Of a stretch of 64,000 nt of DNA, positions 9,570-19,161 are shown in pieces (position 1 is the first letter of the stretch; every line of letters starts with the position of its first letter). Location: contig NZ_LKBD01000006.1 in assembly GCF_001399975.1 (NCBI RefSeq), positions 1 to 64,000 on the forward strand. The letters run 5' to 3'. A program made the translations under genes and the position numbers. Source of the stretch: Pseudoalteromonas sp. P1-9 (GTDB taxonomy: Bacteria; Pseudomonadota; Gammaproteobacteria; Enterobacterales; Alteromonadaceae). The notes below the pieces were generated by a model. It was not told where the DNA came from and made no database searches. It worked only from the letters and a program-made list of their open reading frames with translations.

Positions 9570-10612
9570 GAATCTGCCAATTTAAAACCGATTGTAAATG
9601 CATCACGCTTACCTGACTTTCTGACAGGTCTAACATACCGTAAATCTACCAACCTACTATCTTCAGATAGCTTTTTAAACACGGCACTAGCATCATCTGA
9701 AACACCGTTAATTGAGATTTCAGTGCTATTAATAGTAAAAGTCTGAATGCTTACAAATACATCCATATCATTCATGACATCAAAAACGACGTATGAATAT
9801 AAGTAATCTTTAAACGGCTCTGCAAACTGAGTTAATTGCGTACGTTTGTCTAGGTATTCCCTTTCAAGCCCTTTAAATTCAGATAATATTGCACGATTGA
9901 GTTGGAATTGTTCATAAGCCTTGTCATGTTTCCAATACAACCACGCGCTGGTTGCGGCAAAATAGATTAAGGGTAATCCGATGGCTACAAGTAAATGCGC
10001 TACCTTAAAACCAAACTTTTTATTTGCACCTTGATGAAACGCACGCCAAAAAGAAATTAATTTCTGAAGTGAAATAGACTTTAAAAGCAGAGTAGTAAAC
10101 TGTGCTAAGCTCGTTTCGTTAGCATCATTAGACAACAACTGTGAAATAAGTTGTGCTTTAGGAAGGGTAAATTGCACTTTGTAATTTGGGTCAAGTGTAT
10201 AATTCCCGTGATTTTCCACCGCACCTAAAAACGGCTTACTCATCTTTCTGACAAGCGCCTGCTCTGGGAGGATAAGTCCACCTTGCTTCTGTAATTGCAA
10301 AAGCTCCTGGTATAAGCTTTGCTCAATATAATAAGCAACGACAAAAAAGCCATCGTCAACTTTAAGAGCATCCGTCCATGTATAGCTATCGTCGAAAGGA
10401 TCTGATTTCTTAGCAAAGAGTGATAATGCCAAAGCAAGATCTTTTCTCTTTTTAACTTTAAAAAATGATTTTCGTTCTAACACATGTTGCGCAGACACCA
10501 CAATAAATCGCGGATAACTGCAATCCGAACCTGCATAATGAAGCTGGCCATTTGCAAAGTATGCTGAACTATCTACGAGCTTCTGATCTAATTTTTCTAC
10601 TAACTTGGTCAT
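9566..10612 (-). CDS. gspL: GspL-like platform protein
   Basis: 348 residues. An N-terminal cytoplasmic domain (about 1-195) resembles the shortened actin-like domain of GspL, which binds the GspE ATPase. One transmembrane helix lies at about 205-228 (VAHLLVAIGLPLIYFAATSA), then a coiled coil and a periplasmic ferredoxin-like domain (about 265-345, 'VFVSIQTFTINSTEISINGV'), the arrangement of GspL/PilN. Shorter than typical GspL (about 400). It sits 12 bases after gspK. The assignment is by architecture and gene order. Confidence 0.7.
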   Translation of the reverse strand: MTKLVEKLDQKLVDSSAYFANGQLHYAGSDCSYPRFIVVSAQHVLERKSFFKVKKRKDLALALSLFAKKSDPFDDSYTWTDALKVDDGFFVVAYYIEQSLYQELLQLQKQGGLILPEQALVRKMSKPFLGAVENHGNYTLDPNYKVQFTLPKAQLISQLLSNDANETSLAQFTTLLLKSISLQKLISFWRAFHQGANKKFGFKVAHLLVAIGLPLIYFAATSAWLYWKHDKAYEQFQLNRAILSEFKGLEREYLDKRTQLTQFAEPFKDYLYSYVVFDVMNDMDVFVSIQTFTINSTEISINGVSDDASAVFKKLSEDSRLVDLRYVRPVRKSGKRDAFTIGFKLADS

Positions 10613-10624
10613 AGTTACTCGATA

Positions 10625-11515
10625 TTACTCTGACCAATGCCAGAACTGTAAAATTGGTCTTGGTTTATACCGCATATTTTGGCTAAACACAATCTCACGC
10701 GAGGCTATCGCATTACCATGTTCCACCTGTACTCGCACTTCAATATCTTTTGACAATTGCATGTTCATCGCACTAATCGCTGCGTCAGGTACACCAAAAT
10801 ATTCCTGAGCCAGTGTTTGGTTTCCATCTTTGGCTAAATCCATTAACAGCTTTCGTCTATCCGGCGCTAAATTTACACCTTTAATCAATTCTTGCTTCGC
10901 AAAAATTGGGTTAAAACTTCCCATATTATAAAGTAAGAAATTATCTAAAATCAGCTGCACCTTTTTCGTTTCAACAGGAAAGCCACAAATAATTGTAAAC
11001 TCAGATAAGCTTTGAATTCTTCCATTACGAGGTCCAGGTAGTTCCTGCTCCCGATAATAATCACTTTCTTCACCGTTGATCCGTTTAAAGTCATCTTTAT
11101 CTTGCCAATCTTCTAGACAGTCACTCAATCGGTTTACTTCATTTTGTTCAAAACCGTTATTCAAGAGAAAATTACTAAATAAATTTTTATTTAAATTAAT
11201 CAGTGATAATTTACCTTGTGTATCTTGAACCTCAACACTCTGATTTTTATTTGGTTTAAAGGGTTTACCTTGATAATTCCAGTTTTGAAATTTATCCTCA
11301 GCTAAATATGATTTGGAAAAATGATAAAACATCACTTCATCAATTAAAGAGTCAGCCTCAACCTCTGCCATGACTCTTTGCTTTTGAAGCGTAGCGAGTT
11401 CAATATGCTGATGAGTTTTACTAATAAAATAGCTAATAATCCAAGTTAATAATGCAACGACCAAAAGCACGCTCAATAACGCTGCGCCTTTAGATTTTGA
11501 CAAACTTTTATGCAT
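10625..11515 (-). CDS. gspK: Minor pseudopilin GspK
   Basis: 297 residues from the ATG at 11515; a longer frame exists upstream, but this start gives a proper prepilin leader (MHKSLSKSKG, cut before ALLSV, lacking Glu at +5 as expected for GspK). The mature N-terminus is hydrophobic. The large alpha-domain insertion typical of GspK is present, with 'LSDCLEDWQDKDD', 'GEESDYYRE' and 'GPRNGRIQSLSEFTIICGF' matching the DWID/calcium-region signature of the family. GspK caps the pseudopilus tip with GspI and GspJ. The start codon overlaps the end of gspJ by 8 bases (ATGCATAA). Confidence 0.85.
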   Translation of the reverse strand: MHKSLSKSKGAALLSVLLVVALLTWIISYFISKTHQHIELATLQKQRVMAEVEADSLIDEVMFYHFSKSYLAEDKFQNWNYQGKPFKPNKNQSVEVQDTQGKLSLINLNKNLFSNFLLNNGFEQNEVNRLSDCLEDWQDKDDFKRINGEESDYYREQELPGPRNGRIQSLSEFTIICGFPVETKKVQLILDNFLLYNMGSFNPIFAKQELIKGVNLAPDRRKLLMDLAKDGNQTLAQEYFGVPDAAISAMNMQLSKDIEVRVQVEHGNAIASREIVFSQNMRYKPRPILQFWHWSE

Positions 11516-12200
11516 TCCCATCAAAGCCGTCCATATTGAAATATTTTCTGCGATTCTCAATTTTTGTTTTAAATCGCCAATTGATTTCCCGGTCCGCAGA
11601 AACAAAAGTAAAAGTCAAAAATTGAGGTAGCAGGTGAAACGTTAAAACATCTTCAATCTGCCCAAAACCTGGGAGAGTGCTCAATGAGTTGTCATTATTA
11701 ACTCTATTAACACTTATCGAGATGGTCTCAGCCGAAATTTTATTATTAATGAGAGTACACTTTTTACTATTTGGGCTTATGGTTGCTACCCCCTGAGAAA
11801 ATGGCATCTGCTCTTTAAGAGGGCACTCCCAAACTTCCAAACGCTGGTTTTCATCAATTTCTGATTCGATTACTTTGATTGTGACCAACACTTCAGGCTG
11901 CTCAGAGTAAACCATTGGGGAAACTGAAATATATTGGATAGCATTATCCACTTCAATAAAGTATGGGCGCATATGACCATCTTCGTTGCGTGCATAATAG
12001 TCCAGCATGCCCCGAATTGAGGCTCGCAATTTCACTCTCAATAAACTGGTACTTTGTGCTTTATTAAAGTCACCACGACTTTTACTCGCTGCAGTTAGAA
12101 ATACAGACAATGACTGATAACTTAAAGTAAGTACCAAAGTTAAAATCGTTAATGTAATCAGCACTTCTACTAATGAGAAACCTTTATTGGCTTTTATCAT
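11508..12200 (-). CDS. gspJ: Minor pseudopilin GspJ
   Basis: 230 residues. Class III prepilin leader MIKANKG followed by FSLVEVLITLTILTLVLTLS, with the +5 Glu present. The C-terminal part is beta-rich with a likely Cys pair (WECPLK and KKCTLI). Length and the 'EDVLTFHLLPQFLTFTFV' region fit GspJ. It shares its first base with the last base of the gspI stop codon and overlaps gspK by 8 bases. Confidence 0.78.
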   Translation of the reverse strand: MIKANKGFSLVEVLITLTILTLVLTLSYQSLSVFLTAASKSRGDFNKAQSTSLLRVKLRASIRGMLDYYARNEDGHMRPYFIEVDNAIQYISVSPMVYSEQPEVLVTIKVIESEIDENQRLEVWECPLKEQMPFSQGVATISPNSKKCTLINNKISAETISISVNRVNNDNSLSTLPGFGQIEDVLTFHLLPQFLTFTFVSADREINWRFKTKIENRRKYFNMDGFDGNA

Positions 12201-12634
12201 TATCCGAGGTTTCCAATATTGCCAATTTCAGTGCGAAGAACCTGTACCGAGAAAGGTTTTAATTGATAAGTTAAATTACTGCACGATACTTCTACCTGGT
12301 CAAGGTAGTACGTTATGCCACCTCCAGATACTGAACCTGTTTCTAAATCAAAGTTAAGGCCTTGTTTTGATTTAGAATCGACAACTAACCACTCACACTC
12401 TGTATTATTAACATTAATTAAACCTTTTTTTTCACTATCTTGCTGAATGAGCGCTCTTACTTCATCGGTTATTTCCAACAAGTCAGCATATAATTCACTT
12501 CGATTATTAAAGCGTTGATCATTTTGAACATAATTGGCATAGACGACATTAGTTAGCGCTATTGTCATGGTTATAATCGTCACAGCTATTAGCAATTCAA
12601 TTAACGAAAACCCGTTTAGACACCTTGTTGGCAT
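12200..12634 (-). CDS. gspI: Minor pseudopilin GspI-like
   Basis: 144 residues. Prepilin leader MPTRCLNG cut before FSLIELLIAVTII with Glu at +5. Length is close to GspI (about 120-130), and it occupies the I position between H and J. The leader is encoded in the 19-base overlap with gspH. A Cys pair (TECEWL and VSCSNL) may form a disulfide. The exact class (I or a second H) cannot be settled from sequence inspection alone. Confidence 0.68.
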   Translation of the reverse strand: MPTRCLNGFSLIELLIAVTIITMTIALTNVVYANYVQNDQRFNNRSELYADLLEITDEVRALIQQDSEKKGLINVNNTECEWLVVDSKSKQGLNFDLETGSVSGGGITYYLDQVEVSCSNLTYQLKPFSVQVLRTEIGNIGNLG

Positions 12635-13023
12635 AACACCTCTGACAATTTTTCCGTCTCAATTGAATGCTTATTCTTTAATTTTATCTGGCAGCTACTT
12701 ACCATACCGCTACTTGCAATAGTTAACCGTTGTTTTACAAACTCAATCTCTTTAAAAGATTTAGCTTCAACGGGTACACCATTACCACTCGAAACGGTAA
12801 ATTTCGTGCCGTTAAATTTGACGGTTAAATCTTTGTTCTGCCACGCAGCACGATATTGTAGATGGCTGATATACTCTCTTAGTTCAATTAGTTCTATTTT
12901 TTTTTGCCGCTTCTCAACGATTTCAGCACTCAATGGGGCAACGATTGATAGGCTTGCACCAATCAAAACAAGTACAACTAAAATCTCTGGCAGCGTCATG
13001 CCTTGGTGATTAGATACCAACAT
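12616..13023 (-). CDS. gspH: Minor pseudopilin GspH
   Basis: 135 residues. Prepilin leader MLVSNHQG cut before MTLPEILVVLVLIG, with Glu at +5 and the Pro before it often seen in GspH. The body has the short beta-sheet domain of the GspH/FimT family, including 'YRAAWQNKDLTVKFNGTKF'. It overlaps gspF by 14 bases and gspI by 19 bases, the tightest packing in the operon. Confidence 0.78.
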   Translation of the reverse strand: MLVSNHQGMTLPEILVVLVLIGASLSIVAPLSAEIVEKRQKKIELIELREYISHLQYRAAWQNKDLTVKFNGTKFTVSSGNGVPVEAKSFKEIEFVKQRLTIASSGMVSSCQIKLKNKHSIETEKLSEVLCQQGV

Positions 13024-14218
13024 TTTGCGCGCTCATGATACTTAGCATCATAATGATCACGACACCACCGACTATTACACCCATAAGTAAAATAAGAAGC
13101 GGTTCAAGCATTTTTAGTGTACTTGCTAACTTGGTATTAAACTCATGAGACTTTCGCTCTAACATTTCACTGAAAGCTTTAGCAATGTCTCCCGTCTCTT
13201 CACCAACTTCTATAAAACCTATCTCCATAACGGAGAATAGCCCTGTGTCTTCCATTGACTTGGTCAAACTGACACCTGATTGGATTTTACTTTTTACTTC
13301 TAAAAACTTGAGGCGAGCATCATTGTCAGTAAGAGTATTCGCGGATAGGTTTAACGCATCAGTAATAGACAGCCCCGAGTTCAAAGTTGATTTCATTGCT
13401 GATGCAAACCTTAGTTGCTGAGACAAGGCAACCATACCATTAACTAAAGGGGCTTTTTGTAAGGCTAGTCTAATTTTCTGCCGTGTTTCTTTAATTGACG
13501 TGCTATCCGTGAAAATAAAATAGAAAAGCGCTGCTGCCGCACCAATCAGCGTTAGAGTCCCAGGTGTACTTCTAACAAAATCTGAAGAAGCCATTAACGC
13601 AATGGTATAACCAGGTAGCTCTTTAACCTGTTCAAGCATACCTGATAGCTGCGGTACAACACTATACAGAATAAATAATATCGAAAGAATACAAACAAAT
13701 ACAATGATTACAGGGTAAATGGCTGCTTGCTTAATTTGACTATTAATACGGCTTTGAAATTTAAGTTGTTCACTCAAATCAATTAGTACTTTATCTAGCT
13801 GACCTGTACTCTCTCCAATCTCGACAAGATTAACAACCAATTCATCAAAATACTCTGGAAATTGCGACAAAGAATCGGCAAACGACTTACCACCTCTTAT
13901 ACCATTTTGAATCTGGTTAACCAGTTGGCCCAAACTTGCTGTTTCGGCCGATTTTGCAACGAGCGTCAATGCCTTATCTAAGCTAATACCACTCGATAAC
14001 AAACTTGATAAGTTAGTAATCACCAACTCGATCATTGCAGGGGTGATACGATCACCGCGAACGGCATCTAAGATACTTTTTTGCGCTTCTTTTACACTAA
14101 TTGGAGTAGCATCAATTTGCTCTAGCTGTTGATACACATCTAACTCATCGGCTGCAGTAAACTGTTTTTTAGTTTTAACGCCACTGCTATCAACAAATAC
14201 AACATTAAATGCTTTCAT
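13010..14218 (-). CDS. gspF: Type II secretion inner-membrane protein GspF
   Basis: 402 residues, the usual family length. Two cytoplasmic GspF domains (about 70-190 and 272-393), each with the motif seen here as 'FADSLSQFPEYFDELVVNLVEIGESTG' and 'LTKSMEDTGLFSVMEIGFIEVGEETGDI', separated by membrane segments at about 168-190 and 215-235 and with a last helix at 370-392 ('LLILLMGVIVGGVVIIMML'). It is the platform core that couples GspE to pseudopilus assembly. The start codon overlaps the stop of gspE. Confidence 0.93.
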   Translation of the reverse strand: MKAFNVVFVDSSGVKTKKQFTAADELDVYQQLEQIDATPISVKEAQKSILDAVRGDRITPAMIELVITNLSSLLSSGISLDKALTLVAKSAETASLGQLVNQIQNGIRGGKSFADSLSQFPEYFDELVVNLVEIGESTGQLDKVLIDLSEQLKFQSRINSQIKQAAIYPVIIVFVCILSILFILYSVVPQLSGMLEQVKELPGYTIALMASSDFVRSTPGTLTLIGAAAALFYFIFTDSTSIKETRQKIRLALQKAPLVNGMVALSQQLRFASAMKSTLNSGLSITDALNLSANTLTDNDARLKFLEVKSKIQSGVSLTKSMEDTGLFSVMEIGFIEVGEETGDIAKAFSEMLERKSHEFNTKLASTLKMLEPLLILLMGVIVGGVVIIMMLSIMSAQNVGI

Positions 14219-15870
14219 TAGCCCGCCACTCTGACAACTTCTTCAATAGTAGTAAGCCCTTTAGCTACTTTAACAATACCATCTTGATATAAGTTTCTCA
14301 GGCCACTTTCTTTCATATAGTTTTCGGCGTTTAGTGTAAAAGATGAGTCTTTATCGGTACCTTTGATAAATTGATCGTTAGGTAAATACTCGATCAAAGC
14401 CAAACGTCCTTTATAGCCAGTACCATTACACTTTTCACAACCAACAGCTTTATTGATCTGCATATCACTTGCAATAATGTCACCATGTGTTGCTAAAAGC
14501 TTTTGTTTAATTTGCGCTGCATTTTCATCTTCAATACTACAATGTTCACATAGTTTTCGAACTAATCGCTGTGCAATAATTGAAATAACCGACGCATTTA
14601 ATAAAAATTCATCCACACCTAAGTCAATTAAACGTACATAAGCGCCTGGTGCATCATTAGTGTGAACTGTACTAAATACTAAGTGACCCGTAAGAGATGA
14701 TTGCATTGCAATTCTTGCTGTTTCAGCATCACGAATTTCGCCCACCATAATTACATCTGGATCTTGTCGTACAATACTTCTTAGGCCTGCAGCAAAGTCA
14801 AAGCCGATGTCACTATTAACTTGTATCTGATTCACACCTTCTAATTCATATTCAACCGGATCTTCAAGCGTAATGATTTTCTCATGGCTAGAATTTAACT
14901 GTTGTAAAAACGAATACAAAGACGTGGTTTTACCGGAACCTGTCGGGCCAGTCATTAAGATAACTCCTGCGGTTCGAGTAAGATCTTGATTAATGCGTTC
15001 TATGGTATCAGGCTCAAAACCTAATTCTGCAATATCAAAACGCAACGAGCCTTTTTCAAGGAAACGCATTACTACGCTCTCACCATTATTTAGCGGTAAG
15101 ATTGAAGCTCGAATATCAATATTTAAATTATGAAGTGCAATCTTTCCATCTTGTGGACGACGCTTTTCTGCAATATCTAAATTAGCTAAGATTTTGATAC
15201 GTGATACAACAGGCATCACTAAGCTTTTGGGAATATCATCTAGTTTTTGCAACACACCATCAACACGAATACGCACACGACCACCTTGTTCCACAGGCTC
15301 TATATGCATATCCGACGCTTTGAGTTCAAGAGAGCGATGAATAAGTGAATTAACTAAGTTAACAATAGGAGCTTCTGAAGCAAGTGCCCTTAAACGCTCA
15401 ACCTCAACAACACCACTTGAGATAACCTCTTGGTTTTGTTCAAACAAGGTTACAACTCGCTGCAAAAGAGACTCAGAAGCTAAACATAATTGATAGTCTA
15501 CATTTTTAAATGCCAATAAATTTGATGCTTCACTCGACAGAGGCTGATTTGTAATAATGCTGAGTTTATCGTTGTGTAAACTCAGCGGGTACCAGCTTAA
15601 TTTAGCGAGTAAGTCCCAATTCACTTCCGTTTGACAGGCATCTTTTATGCTTTGTTCAGAGATATACTCATTTGCATTGTCAAAAGTAATTAACTCACAT
15701 TTAGCTTTTTCACTAATGTAAGCTAATAATTCTTCCTCTGAAACACCAGCTAAAGAGCAAATAATTGTCTCTGGCGTTACATGGTGCCCAGCAACATATG
15801 CATTAAAGTCACTTTCTGAAACGGCTTCTTCAGTTCTTAAATCATTGATAATGGCTAACAATTGGTTCAT
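14218..15870 (-). CDS. gspE: Type II secretion ATPase GspE
   Basis: 550 residues. An N-terminal N1E/N2E domain binds GspL, followed by the RecA-like motor: Walker A GPTGSGKTT (308-316), Asp box LEDPVEY (335-341), Walker B VIMVGEIRD (373-381) and His box TVHTNDA (401-407). The four zinc-binding cysteines typical of true GspE are intact (Cys441, 444, 478, 481). It should power pseudopilus assembly on the cytoplasmic face. Overlaps gspG by 4 bases and gspF by 1 base. Intact motifs indicate a working system. Confidence 0.95.
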   Translation of the reverse strand: MNQLLAIINDLRTEEAVSESDFNAYVAGHHVTPETIICSLAGVSEEELLAYISEKAKCELITFDNANEYISEQSIKDACQTEVNWDLLAKLSWYPLSLHNDKLSIITNQPLSSEASNLLAFKNVDYQLCLASESLLQRVVTLFEQNQEVISSGVVEVERLRALASEAPIVNLVNSLIHRSLELKASDMHIEPVEQGGRVRIRVDGVLQKLDDIPKSLVMPVVSRIKILANLDIAEKRRPQDGKIALHNLNIDIRASILPLNNGESVVMRFLEKGSLRFDIAELGFEPDTIERINQDLTRTAGVILMTGPTGSGKTTSLYSFLQQLNSSHEKIITLEDPVEYELEGVNQIQVNSDIGFDFAAGLRSIVRQDPDVIMVGEIRDAETARIAMQSSLTGHLVFSTVHTNDAPGAYVRLIDLGVDEFLLNASVISIIAQRLVRKLCEHCSIEDENAAQIKQKLLATHGDIIASDMQINKAVGCEKCNGTGYKGRLALIEYLPNDQFIKGTDKDSSFTLNAENYMKESGLRNLYQDGIVKVAKGLTTIEEVVRVAG

Positions 15871-16259
15871 CGGTAAACGATGTCCTCATCTAAGTCTTCA
15901 CCACCTTGTTTACCATCTCTACCCAAACTTTGTAAGGTATAACCTTTTCCTGTTCTTTCATAAAAGTAAGGATTATCCCATGGATCGTTCGGAACATCTT
16001 TAGGTAAATATGGGCCATCCCAATATCGACCTGTTTTAGTTACTAAATTATCCAGTGATTCAGGAAACTCATCATTATCTAAGCGATACGTATCAATCGC
16101 TGCGCCTAAAAGCTGCATTTGTGCTTGAGCTGTTTTAACTTTTGAAGAATCAACTTTGCCAAACATTGCGGGGCCAACAATTGAAGCTATTAAACCAATA
16201 ATAACCATTACAATTAATAGCTCGACAAGTGAAAAACCAGATTGATTATTGCGTATCAT
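15867..16259 (-). CDS. gspG: Major pseudopilin GspG
   Basis: 130 residues from the ATG at 16259. This start, with AAGG upstream, gives the expected short leader MIRNNQSG cut before FSLVELLIVMVIIGL (Glu at +5). The frame extends to a start at 16304, which would give an unusually long leader. The C-terminal 'WDGPYLPKDVPNDPWDNPY' and 'SLGRDGKQGGEDLDEDI' are the calcium-site signature of GspG. First gene of the secretion operon, 66 bases after the formyltransferase on the same strand; I found no clear promoter in that gap, so it may be read through from the polysaccharide genes. Confidence 0.93.
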   Translation of the reverse strand: MIRNNQSGFSLVELLIVMVIIGLIASIVGPAMFGKVDSSKVKTAQAQMQLLGAAIDTYRLDNDEFPESLDNLVTKTGRYWDGPYLPKDVPNDPWDNPYFYERTGKGYTLQSLGRDGKQGGEDLDEDIVYR

Positions 16260-16325
16260 CTTTACTACCTTAAAGTTTATTTGTGGGCAGACTAAAACAT
16301 TCAATATTAAATTGAAATAGAATTT

Positions 16326-16979
16326 TTATTCGGATTTGTAATAAAATTTTTTACCGTGGAATTCAATCCAAGGTTGAAACTCGTGAAAGCTAGTTGCTCT
16401 AATTCTTTTGTTAGTTTCTTCTTCATCCATATTTAAACTAATTTTAAATAACTCGTTAAATTCCTTTCGAGTATAAGCCTCCCGACTCCATTCCTCTTTG
16501 CTTTCTGGGAAAGTTTGATCGGTATAAAATTGATCCATAACATCATAAAAAAGAGACAATTGATAGTCATATGTCCTCTCTAGCAAAGACTTAATAGTAT
16601 CTCTTTCATGTATAGGAAATCGTTTTACTTTAATTATTTTACCCGCATCAACTTTACCTAGCATATGATGGCAAGTAACCCCAAAAGTTCCTTCATTATT
16701 GTAAAGTGCAAAATTTATACAACCTATTCCTGGGTATTCTGGAGGTGCTGGGTGAAAATTAATTGCACCAACCTTTGCTTTTGATAAAAGACTATCCGGC
16801 AAGACCCAACGGGACAGATAGGAAATAATCAACTCACCTTCCCAGTCTTTAGCTGTACTAGGTAAATCCTCTCCCCACGAGCCAAAGAAAGGAACAACTT
16901 TCCACCCTAATTGACTAAGATAATCAGCAGCTTTCTGACTATGTTGATCCTTTTTTTTAGATAAAAACAATACTTTCAT
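16326..16979 (-). CDS. Sugar N-formyltransferase-like protein
   Basis: 217 residues with the formyltransferase fold of the methionyl-tRNA / sugar-amine formyltransferase family. The catalytic triad is visible as Asn74 and His76 in 'INFHPAPPEYPGIG' and Asp111 in 'GKVDAGKI'. It is much shorter than methionyl-tRNA formyltransferase (about 315) and lies next to a DegT aminotransferase, so it probably uses formyl-tetrahydrofolate to N-formylate an amino sugar nucleotide or an amino sugar in the polysaccharide. The last 45 residues (Lys/Glu-rich) may be a short sugar-binding extension. It is 11 bases after the sugar transferase gene. Confidence 0.82.
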   Translation of the reverse strand: MKVLFLSKKKDQHSQKAADYLSQLGWKVVPFFGSWGEDLPSTAKDWEGELIISYLSRWVLPDSLLSKAKVGAINFHPAPPEYPGIGCINFALYNNEGTFGVTCHHMLGKVDAGKIIKVKRFPIHERDTIKSLLERTYDYQLSLFYDVMDQFYTDQTFPESKEEWSREAYTRKEFNELFKISLNMDEEETNKRIRATSFHEFQPWIEFHGKKFYYKSE

Positions 16980-16990
16980 TTTTTTCTCAG

Positions 16991-17914
16991 TTACAAACCT
17001 AAAATTTGTTCAACTTCTTTTGGGTATGGTATTTTGCTGTTGAAAATAAAGGTATCATTATCTCTAGGTGTTTGCTTATCTTTTAATTTATTCCACTGAG
17101 ATTGCCATGATTCAATATGATTAATTAATAACTTACAAGCATTCTGATATTCAGTATTGAAAGAATGATTAATTACTTCCAATTCATTAAGTTTAGATAA
17201 GTTATTAAGATACAATTGCTTAGCGTAAAAAAACGTTTTACCAAACCTTAGGTAATTTTGATAAATTGAATGACCTTCTTTTGTCTTATGCCTTAACATC
17301 TTAATAGCATTCGATATTGCCTCATCGTTTCCATTAAAGTAAGTTGTTGTAGCTTGACCTATTTCACTTACACCTTCTTTTTTAAGTACCTTGAAAAAAG
17401 TCATAAAAAGAATTTTTGAATCTAACAAAAAAGTTTGATTATCAACGTACCAGACGTCTAACTTAAACTTTTCATACCAAGAGATAGCATTTCTTCCATT
17501 CACTTGAGCCCAACCAGTTATACCAGGACGGACTTCATGTCTTCGAGCTTGTTTTTCACTATACAATGGTAAATATTGCACGAGCAAGGGGCGAGGGCCA
17601 ACCAAGCTCATATCGCCTTTTATTATATTTATGAGCTCGGGAAGCTCATCTAATGAGGAAGCACGAAGAAATCTACCAAATTTAGTTAATCGTGCTTCAT
17701 CAGATAGTAGAACTCCATTGCAATCCCTTTCACTAGTCATTGAACGGAATTTATACATTTTAAAAGTTTTACCATTTAAACCAGGGCGCTCCTGAGTGAA
17801 CACAATCGGCCTACCCAAAAAACAAGCTACGGCAAAACATAAGCTCAGCAGTACTGGTGAAAGCAAAATAAATAAGAATAACGCTACAAGAAAATCAAAC
17901 GTGCGCTTCATCAT
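16991..17914 (-). CDS. Initiating sugar-phosphate transferase (PglC/WcaJ family) with C-terminal extension
   Basis: 307 residues. The first ~200 are a bacterial sugar transferase that moves a sugar phosphate onto undecaprenyl phosphate: a re-entrant N-terminal hydrophobic helix, '[10 protein letters not shown]', '[28 protein letters not shown]' with the catalytic Asp-Glu, and '[16 protein letters not shown]'. The remaining ~105 residues (about 200-307) are hydrophilic, rich in Tyr/Asn/Lys and not part of the usual family. Two adjacent Met codons (17914 and 17911) could be the start. The gene overlaps the DegT aminotransferase by 20 bases. A second, normal-length initiating transferase is encoded at 21733-22287. 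Confidence 0.87.
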   Translation of the reverse strand: MMKRTFDFLVALFLFILLSPVLLSLCFAVACFLGRPIVFTQERPGLNGKTFKMYKFRSMTSERDCNGVLLSDEARLTKFGRFLRASSLDELPELINIIKGDMSLVGPRPLLVQYLPLYSEKQARRHEVRPGITGWAQVNGRNAISWYEKFKLDVWYVDNQTFLLDSKILFMTFFKVLKKEGVSEIGQATTTYFNGNDEAISNAIKMLRHKTKEGHSIYQNYLRFGKTFFYAKQLYLNNLSKLNELEVINHSFNTEYQNACKLLINHIESWQSQWNKLKDKQTPRDNDTFIFNSKIPYPKEVEQILGL

Positions 17915-19091
17915 AACTTTGTAAATTAGCTAAAACATAAGTGATTGCTTTACCCATAGCTTCAATTTCTGAAGCTTGCAATGAAGGATGAACAAGAAAC
18001 ATCAAACTTGTTTCACCCAACCTCTTAGCATTAGGCAAGCGGTGAGTAGGTTTACAATTAAGTTTTTCAAATACCTGCTCTAAATACACCTCTGAACAAG
18101 CACCTTCAAAACAAGGAACTCCAGCTTCTTCAAACAGCTCTATTAACTTTTTACGATTCAAGCTATCAGATAGCTTTTCAACATTTAAGTATGCATAAAA
18201 TTTGTACTGGGCATGCTCAATATTTTCTGGATAATTTGGGCATTCAATAATATCGAACTGTTCAAGCACCTTTCTTAATTTATCTGCATTATAGTTTCTT
18301 AACTCAATCCAATTTTCGAGTTTATCAAGTTGCAAGAGTCCAATAGCAGCTTGCATTTCAGTCATTCTAAAATTTGAACCTATCGAGGTATGCAACCACT
18401 TAAAGCCACCGTTTCCATGCTCTATGCTTGAAACTAAATCTACACATTTACCATGTTCTTTATAAGACCACATAGCCTTGTAAAGGTACTCTGTGTTTGT
18501 GGCCACCATCCCGCCTTCACCACCAGTAGTTATAATCTTATCCTGGCAAAATGACCAGCAGGCAATATCACCAAAAGAACCTACAGGCTTGCCGTTCAAC
18601 TTAGCACCATGAGCCTGAGCGCAGTCTTCTATAACCTTTAAATTATGTTCAATAGCAACACTCATTATCTCATCCATATCACATGGCCATCCTGCTAAAT
18701 GAACACAAATAATTGCCTTCGTTTTTTTTGTGATATTTTCTTTTATTGATTCAACACAAATATTACCACTATGGAGCTGTACATCTGCAAAAACTGGAGT
18801 TGCACCAACTAGAGAGATCACACTGGCATCAGCAACAAAAGTACGACTAGGAACAATAACTTCATCTCCAGGCCCTAGACCAAGAGCTCGCAATGCAAGC
18901 TCCAATGCCACAGTCCCATTTGATAAGCTAATAGCCCAATCTACACCAATTAATTCAGCATACTTTCTTTCAAAGCGTTTACACAATTCACCTGTCCAAT
19001 AGTTTACTTTATTTGACAAGATTACATTCTTTACAGCTTCAGCTTCTTCATTTGAGTAACTTGGCCAAGGGCTATATTGAGTATTTAACAT
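17895..19091 (-). CDS. DegT/DnrJ/EryC1-family sugar aminotransferase
   Basis: 398 residues. A PLP-dependent aminotransferase that converts a keto sugar nucleotide to an amino sugar. Visible motifs: '[27 protein letters not shown]', '[11 protein letters not shown]' (PLP-binding Asp) and Lys185 in '[18 protein letters not shown]', the likely Schiff-base lysine. The closest remembered group is the perosamine-synthase/PglE type. Neighbouring formyltransferase suggests the product is an N-formylated amino sugar (inference). It overlaps the following sugar transferase gene by 20 bases. Confidence 0.87.
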   Translation of the reverse strand: MLNTQYSPWPSYSNEEAEAVKNVILSNKVNYWTGELCKRFERKYAELIGVDWAISLSNGTVALELALRALGLGPGDEVIVPSRTFVADASVISLVGATPVFADVQLHSGNICVESIKENITKKTKAIICVHLAGWPCDMDEIMSVAIEHNLKVIEDCAQAHGAKLNGKPVGSFGDIACWSFCQDKIITTGGEGGMVATNTEYLYKAMWSYKEHGKCVDLVSSIEHGNGGFKWLHTSIGSNFRMTEMQAAIGLLQLDKLENWIELRNYNADKLRKVLEQFDIIECPNYPENIEHAQYKFYAYLNVEKLSDSLNRKKLIELFEEAGVPCFEGACSEVYLEQVFEKLNCKPTHRLPNAKRLGETSLMFLVHPSLQASEIEAMGKAITYVLANLQSYDEAHV

Positions 19092-19161
19092 ATTGAATTC
19101 ACATTACGATGGTTAGAATTAATAAAACCATCTCAAAAATTGAAATTTGGTAAAGGTAAAA

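Noticed and set aside
6550-16259. MSHA or type IV pilus biogenesis locus
   Set aside because: The GspG calcium signature, GspK, the H-I-J set and the zinc cysteines of GspE fit type II secretion; PilT-like and pilin genes are absent.
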